Positions 59,138-64,000 of a stretch of DNA of 64,000 nt are shown here, piece after piece. The stretch lies in the NCBI GenBank assembly GCA_964057225.1, contig CAXKVF010000079.1, forward strand, positions 248,001 through 312,000. The letters are read 5' to 3'. The number at the start of each line of letters is the position of its first letter. Within the stretch, counting starts at the first letter, position 1. The stretch is from Auanema rhodensis (Eukaryota; Nematoda; Chromadorea; Rhabditida; Rhabditidae). Under the pieces are notes generated by a model, which saw only the letters and a program-made list of their open reading frames with translations, was not told where the DNA came from and did no database searches. A program made the translations under genes and the position numbers.

Positions 59138-59157
59138 TTTAATTTATGCTAATTAAA
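59138..59157. other. Short inverted repeat TTTAATT / AATTAAA with 6-base loop (example copy)
   Basis: A 7-base stem (59138-59144 with 59151-59157) flanks a TATGCT loop and recurs in each monomer. Two common variants lie within it or in the loop: ATTCATGC changes the first loop base, and CTTTAGTTTATG breaks the stem at its fifth base, as does the GCTTATTAAA form. It could extrude as a small hairpin or be a simple A/T-rich binding site. No function can be shown from sequence. Confidence 0.6.
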
Positions 59158-59161
59158 TGTA

Positions 59162-59201
59162 CACGTGATGTGCACTTGGTATGTAACTCGCTTCACGTGA
59201 A
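59162..59201. other. Paired CACGTG boxes with GTGCAC between them (example copy)
   Basis: Two CACGTG E-box/G-box hexamers start 32 bp apart (59162 and 59194), about three helical turns, with the palindrome GTGCAC at 59170-59175 between them. The second box sits in a 10-base palindrome, TTCACGTGAA (59192-59201). On the minus strand the first reads ATCACGTG. CACGTG is the core site of many bHLH and bZIP proteins; binding here is inference. The pair recurs about every 176 bp, but specific monomer classes lose one or both boxes. Confidence 0.6.
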
Positions 59202-59253
59202 AGATAAAGAGATGCGGTTTTCAAAATTAGATTCCCCATGTCCATATTAGTCT

Positions 59254-59267
59254 AAAAACAAATTTTT
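59254..59267. other. A/T tract AAAAACAAATTTTT (example copy)
   Basis: A run of A followed by a run of T recurs near the 3' end of each monomer. Such tracts commonly bend DNA and influence nucleosome placement, which is general knowledge and not shown here. The tract is a hotspot of class-defining changes: CAACTTTTT (many copies after 30 kb), CAATCTTTT (about 18.6-29.2 kb), CGAATTTTT (after 45 kb), CAAATTGTT (47.6-60.1 kb) and CAATTTTTT (20.9-29.0 kb). Confidence 0.55.
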
Positions 59268-59280
59268 ATTGATATTGGTT

Positions 59281-59293
59281 CATGGTAACCATG
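59281..59293. other. Monomer-junction dyad CATGGTAACCATG (example copy)
   Basis: A 13-base near-perfect palindrome, CATGGT-A-ACCATG, spans the join used here between monomers and recurs once per unit through the array. It contains GGTNACC, the BstEII recognition sequence, so BstEII would be expected to release a ladder of about 176 bp. It is almost invariant. The exceptions I found are CGTGG near 39,746, GGTAAACATG near 51,892 and 57,876, and GGTAACGATG near 61,397. Whether any protein binds it is unknown. Confidence 0.85.
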
Positions 59294-59570
59294 ACTTTGA
59301 AATTTACGTGAACTTTAATTTATGCTAATTAAATGTACACGTGATGTGCACTTGGTATGTAACTCGCTTCACGTGAAAGATAAAGAGATGCGGTTTCCAA
59401 AATTAGATTCCCCATGTCCATATTAGTCTAAAAACAAATTTTTATTGATATTAGTGCATGGTAACCATGACTTTGAAATTTACGTGAACTTTAGTTTATG
59501 CTAATTAAATGTACACGTGGTGTGCACTTGGTATGTAACTCGCTTCACGTGAAAGATAAAGAGATGCAGT

Positions 59571-62500
59571 TTTCAAAATTAGATTCCCCATGTCCATATT
59601 AGTCTAAAAACAAATTTTTATTGATATTGGTTCATGGTAACCATGACTTTGAAATTTACGTGAACTTTAATTTATGCTAATTAAATGTACACGTGATGTG
59701 CACTTGGTATGTAACTCGCTTCACGTGAAAGATAAAGAGATGCGGTTTCCAAAATTAGATTCCCCATGTCCATATTAGTCTAAAAACGAATTTTTATTGA
59801 TATTAGTGCATGGTAACCATGACTTTGAAATTTACGTGAACTTTAGTTTATGCTAATTAAATGTACACGTGGTGTGCACTTGGTATATAACTCGCTTCAC
59901 GTGAAAGATAAAGAGATGCAGTTTTCAAAATTAGATTCCCCATGTCCATATTAGTCTAAAAACAAATTTTTATTGATATTGGTTCATGGTAACCATGACT
60001 TTGAAATTTACGTGAACTTTAATTTATGCTAATTAAATGTACACGTGATGTGCACTTGGTATGTAACTCGCTTCACGTGAAAGATAAAGAGATGCGGTTT
60101 TCAAAATTAGATTCCCCATGTCCATATTAGTCTAAAAACAAATTGTTATTGATATTGGTTCATGGTAACCATGACTTTGAAATTTACGTGAACTTTAATT
60201 TATGCTAATTAAATGTACACGTGATGTGCACTTGGTATGTAACTCGCTTCACGTGAAAGATAAAGAGATGCGGTTTTCAAAATTAGATTCCCCATGTCCA
60301 TATTAGTCTAAAAACAACTTTTTATTGATATTGGTTCATGGTAACCATGACATTGAAATTTACGTGAACTTTAATTCATGCTAATTAAATGTACACGTGA
60401 TGTGCACTTGTTATGTAACTCGCTTCACGTGAAAGATGAAGAGATGCGGTTTTCAAAATTAGATTCCCCATGTCCATATTAGTCTAAAAACAAATTTTTA
60501 TTGATATTGGTGCATGGTAACCATGACTTTGAAATTTACGTGAACTTTAATTTATGCTAATTAAATGTACACGTGATGTGCACTTGGTATGTAACTCGCT
60601 TCACGTGAAAGATAAAGAGATGCGGTTTTCAAAATTAGATTCCCCATGTCCATATTAGTCTAAAAACAAATTTTTATTGATATTGGTTCATGGTAACCAT
60701 GACTTTGAAATTTACGTGAACTTTAATTTATGCTAATTAAATGTACACGTGATGTGCACTTGGTATGTAACTCGCTTCACGTGAAAGATAAAGAGATGCG
60801 GTTTCCAAAATTAGATTCCCCATGTCCATATTAGTCTAAAAACGAATTTTTATTGATATTAGTGCATGGTAACCATGACTTTGAAATTTACGTGAACTTT
60901 AGTTTATGCTAATTAAATGTACACGTGGTGTGCACTTGGTATGTAACTCGCTTCACGTGAAAGATAAAGAGATGCAGTTTTCAAAATTAGATTCCCCATG
61001 TCCATATTAGTCTAAAAACAAATTTTTATTGATATTGGTTCATGGTAACCATGACTTTGAAATTTACGTGAACTTTAATTTATGCTAATTAAATGTACAC
61101 GTGATGTGCACTTGGTATGTAACTCGCTTCACGTGAAAGATAAAGAGATGCGGTTTCCAAAATTAGATTCCCCATGTCCATATTAGTCTAAAAACGAATT
61201 TTTATTGATATTGGTGCATGGTAACCATGACTTTGAAATTTACGTGAACTTTAATTTATGCTAATTAAATGTACACGTGATGTGCACTTGGTATGTAACT
61301 CGCTTCACGTGAAAGATAAAGAGATGCGGTTTTCAAAATTTGATTCCTCATGTCCATATTAGTCTAAAAACAAATTTTTATTGATATTGGTTCATGGTAA
61401 CGATGACTTTGAAATTTACGTGAACTTTAATTTATGCTAATTAAATGTACACGTGATGTGCACTTGGTATGTAACTCGCTTCACGTGAAAGATAAAGAGA
61501 TGCGGTTTTCAAAATTAGATTCCCCATGTCCATATTAGTCTAAAAACAAATTTTTATTGATATTGGTTCATGGTAACCATGACTTTGAAATTTACGTGAA
61601 CTTTAATTTATGCTAATTAAATGTACACGTGATGTGCACTTGGTATGTAACTCGCTTCACGTGAAAGATAAAGAGATGCAGTTTTCAAAATTAGATTCCC
61701 CATGTCCATATTAGTTTAAAAACAAATTTTTATTGATATTGGTGCATGGTAACCATGACTTTGAAATTTACGTGAACTTTAATTCATGCTAATTAAATGT
61801 ACACGTGATGTGCACTTGGTATGTAACTCGCTTCACGTAAAAGATAAAGAGATGCGGTTTTCAAAATTAGATTCCCCATGTCCATATTAGTCTAAAAACA
61901 AATTTTTATTGATATTGGTTCATGGTAACCATGTCTTTGAAATTTACGTGAACTTTAATTTATGCTAATTAAATGTACACGTGATGTGCACTTGGTATGT
62001 AACTCGCTTCACGTGAAAGATAAAGAGATGCGGTTTTCAAAATTAGATTCCCCATGTCCATATTAGTCTAAAAACAACTTTTTATTGATATTGGTTCATG
62101 GTAACCATGACTTTGAAATTTACGTGAACTTTAATTTATGCTAATTAAATGTACACGTGATGTGCACTTGGTATGTAACTCGCTTCACGTGAAAGATAAA
62201 GAGATGCAGTTTTCAAAATTAGATTCCCCATGTCCATATTAGTTTAAAAACAAATTTTTATTGATATTGGTGCATGGTAACCATGACTTTGAAATTTACG
62301 TGAACTTTAATTTATGCTTATTAAATGTACACGTGATGTGCACTTGGTATGTAACTCGCTTCACGTAAAAGATAAAGAGATGCGGTTTCCAAAATTAGAT
62401 TCCCCATGTCCATATTAGTCTAAAAACAAATTTTTATTGATATTGGTTCATGGTAACCATGTCTTTGAAATTTACGTGAACTTTAATTTATGCTAATTAA

Positions 62501-64000
62501 ATGTACACGTGATGTGCACTTGGTATGTAACTCGCTTCACGTGAAAGATAAAGAGATGCGGTTTTCAAAATTAGATTCCCCATGTCCATATTAGTTTAAA
62601 AACAAATTTTTATTGATATTGGTGCATGGTAACCATGACTTTGAAATTTACGTGAACTTTAATTCATGCTAATTAAATGTACACGTGATGTGCACTTGGT
62701 ATGTAACTCGCTTCACGTAAAAGATAAAGAGATGCGGTTTTCAAAATTAGATTCCCCATGTCCATATTAGTCTAAAAACAAATTTTTATTGATATTGGTT
62801 CATGGTAACCATGTCTTTGAAATTTACGTGAACTTTAATTTATGCTAATTAAATGTACACGTGATGTGCACTTGGTATGTAACTCGCTTCACGTGAAAGA
62901 TAAAGAGATGCGGTTTTCAAAATTAGATTCCCCATGTCCATATTAGTCTAAAAACAACTTTTTATTGATATTGGTTCATGGTAACCATGACATTGAAATT
63001 TACGTGAACTTTAATTCATGCTAATTAAATGTACACGTGATGTGCACTTGTTATGTAACTCGCTTCACGTGAAAGATGAAGAGATGCGGTTTTCAAAATT
63101 AGATTCCCCATGTCCATATTAGTCTAAAAACAAATTTTTATTGATATTAGTGCATGGTAACCATGACTTTGAAATTTACGTGAACTTTAATTTATGCTAA
63201 TTAAATGTACACGTGATGTGCACTTGGTATGTAACTCGCTTCACGTGAAAGATAAAGAGATGCGGTTTTCAAAATTAGATTCCCCATGTCCATATTAGTC
63301 TAAAAACAACTTTTTATTGATATTGGTTCATGGTAACCATGACATTGAAATTTACGTGAACTTTAATTCATGCTAATTAAATGTACACGTGATGTGCACT
63401 TGTTATGTAACTCGCTTCACGTGAAAGATGAAGAGATGCGGTTTTCAAAATTAGATTCCCCATGTCCATATTAGTCTAAAAACAAATTTTTATTGATATT
63501 AGTGCATGGTAACCATGACTTTGAAATTTACGTGAACTTTAATTTATGCTAATTAAATGTACACGTGATGTGCACTTGGTATGTAACTCGCTTCACGTGA
63601 AAGATAAAGAGATGCGGTTTTCAAAATTAGATTCCCCATGTCCATATTAGTCTAAAAACAACTTTTTATTGATATTGGTTCATGGTAACCATGACATTGA
63701 AATTTACGTGAACTTTAATTCATGCTAATTAAATGTACACGTGATGTGCACTTGTTATGTAACTCGCTTCACGTGAAAGATGAAGAGATGCGGTTTTCAA
63801 AATTAGATTCCCCATGTCCATATTAGTCTAAAAACAAATTTTTATTGATATTGGTGCATGGTAACCATGACTTTGAAATTTACGTGAACTTTAATTTATG
63901 CTAATTAAATGTACACGTGATGTGCACTTGGTATGTAACTCGCTTCACGTGAAAGATAAAGAGATGCGGTTTTCAAAATTAGATTCCCCATGTCCATATT
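59571..64000. repeat. Block B copy 2, truncated by the window end
   Basis: This is the right-hand partner of 47,075-51,504 at 71 monomers. It ends in a partial monomer beginning at 63,862, of which 139 bases are present. The array clearly continues beyond the window. Confidence 0.75.

Larger units (their letters stand above)
59110..59285 (+). repeat. Reference monomer (176 bp) matching the apparent consensus
   Basis: This copy carries the commonest base that I see at each variable site, so it serves as the coordinate standard. Counting from its TAACCATG start: T-rich AAATTT at 15-20; inverted repeat TTTAATT/AATTAAA at 29-35 and 42-48; TGTACA at 49-54; CACGTG at 53-58; GTGCAC at 61-66; TTCACGTGAA at 83-92; TTTTCAAAA at 109-117; a C run (TTCCCCATG) near 123-131; A/T tract AAAAACAAATTTTT at 145-158; and CATGG at the end, which pairs with the next monomer's start. 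G+C is 56 of 176. The monomer has five CpG steps (22, 55, 80, 87, 106). Main variable sites: A or T at 9, A/G at 33, T/C at 36, A/C at 54, A/G at 59, C/T at 80, G/A at 90, A/G at 97, G/A at 107, T/C at 112, C/T at 143, T/G at 171. Confidence 0.93.
57284..60484. repeat. Block A copy 3
   Basis: This is the downstream partner of 51,300-54,500 at an offset of 34 monomers; the diagnostic sites are given in that entry. It contains the third identical 60-codon frame (58,442-58,624). From about 59,570 onward the sequence also matches 47,075 onward at 71 monomers, so two different duplication histories overlap here. Confidence 0.75.
1..64000. repeat. Satellite DNA array, about 176-bp monomer, 363 complete copies
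   Basis: The same unit recurs head to tail across the whole window with no interruption and no inverted copy seen. Starting each unit at TAACCATG, the starts fall at 1, 177, 353, 529, 704 and so on to 63,862. I count 363 complete units: 24 are one base short through loss of an A after CACGTG, 5 are one base short in the GGTTTCAAAATT stretch, and 2 have an extra T in TAGTTTTAAAAAC. 363 x 176 - 29 + 2 = 63,861, exactly the start of the last, partial unit. Copies differ by few bases, so the array is strongly homogenised. Composition is about 32% G+C. Unit size near a nucleosome repeat and array length fit eukaryotic centromeric or other heterochromatic satellites; that location is inference. The family and the species are not recognised. 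Confidence 0.97.
41800..64000. repeat. Array sector: CGTGGTGTGC / GATGCAG monomers
   Basis: A linked class absent to the left appears at 41.9 kb and continues to the end: CTTTAGTTTATG, GTACACGTGGTGTGC and GATGCAGTTTTC in one monomer, often preceded by ATTAGTGCATGG and, after 45.1 kb, AACGAATTTTT. Occurrences include near 41,911, 42,091, 43,147, 45,260, 46,310, 47,370, 48,430, 53,000, 54,760, 57,050, 58,990 and 60,920. GACATTG monomers are interspersed. GATGCAG changes a CpG to CpA. No gene or insertion is seen. Confidence 0.75.

Noticed and set aside
59162-59167. Yeast-type point centromere element CDEI
   Set aside because: Only the 8-base CDEI-like match is present. I saw no CDEIII-like element nearby, and the satellite context is not that of a point centromere. 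Kept only as a possible bHLH-type site.
1-64000. CRISPR array
   Set aside because: The repeat is 176 bp with no alternation of short constant repeats and unique spacers; the whole unit is conserved.
1-64000. Repetitive protein-coding gene
   Set aside because: The unit of 176 bp is not a multiple of three, and stops occur in all frames in the usual monomer, so no long frame can run through the array.
1-64000. CENP-B box
   Set aside because: No match to TTCGNNNNANNCGGG on either strand of the reference monomer. The rare variants that create TTCG (near 39,745), CCCG or CGAA do not combine into a box.
1-64000. Transposable element or long terminal repeat inside the array
   Set aside because: Length accounting with 176-, 175- and 177-bp units closes exactly, leaving no room for an insertion, and no terminal repeats or coding remnants are seen.
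1-64000. Telomeric repeats, rDNA or tRNA genes
   Set aside because: No short G-rich telomere-type tandem repeat, no rRNA-like segment and no tRNA-like segment; every base belongs to the satellite unit.
1-64000. A known satellite family such as human alpha satellite or Arabidopsis CEN178
   Set aside because: Unit lengths are similar, but the sequence landmarks do not match what I know of those families. A database search is needed to name it.

Overview
The whole window is one uninterrupted tandem satellite DNA array, and I see no gene, RNA gene, transposable element or CRISPR array in it. The unit is about 176 bp, roughly 32% G+C, always in the same orientation, and copies differ from one another by only a few bases. 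Counting from the TAACCATG that opens the window, it holds 363 complete monomers plus a 139-base partial one. The length bookkeeping closes exactly: 332 monomers of 176 bp, 29 of 175 bp and 2 of 177 bp add to 63,861 bases, so nothing else is inserted. The array runs off both ends of the window. A large, homogeneous array with a nucleosome-sized unit points to a eukaryotic chromosome, probably centromeric, pericentromeric or other heterochromatin. I do not recognise the family. It is not human alpha satellite or the Arabidopsis 178-bp repeat as I know them, it has no CENP-B box, and I cannot name the organism.

The array has internal structure, visible as linked sets of diagnostic base changes. 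From 1 to about 31.8 kb it is marked by a 175-bp monomer (one A deleted after CACGTG, usually with a C-to-T change 10 bases upstream) and, to about 23 kb, by monomers reading GTACCCGTG or TTTCCACAATT. From about 18.6 to 29.2 kb a CAATCTTTTATT variant joins. From about 30 kb to the end there is a class reading GACATTG, usually with TTCATGC, TTGTTATG and GATGAAG. From about 41.8 kb to the end there is a class with CGTGGTGTGC, usually with TTTAGTTTATG and GATGCAGTTT.

These markers show many block duplications, each a whole number of monomers long and in register: 5, 6, 7, 10, 13, 15, 24, 32, 34, 44 and 71 monomers apart. There is no single higher-order repeat. The pattern is a mosaic expected from repeated in-register unequal exchange or segmental amplification, with different variants winning in the left and right halves.

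Each monomer carries several short dyad symmetries, including two CACGTG boxes 32 bp apart. A function for these is inference only. The only open frames of note, three identical 60-codon frames, are by-products of the repeat and are not called as genes.
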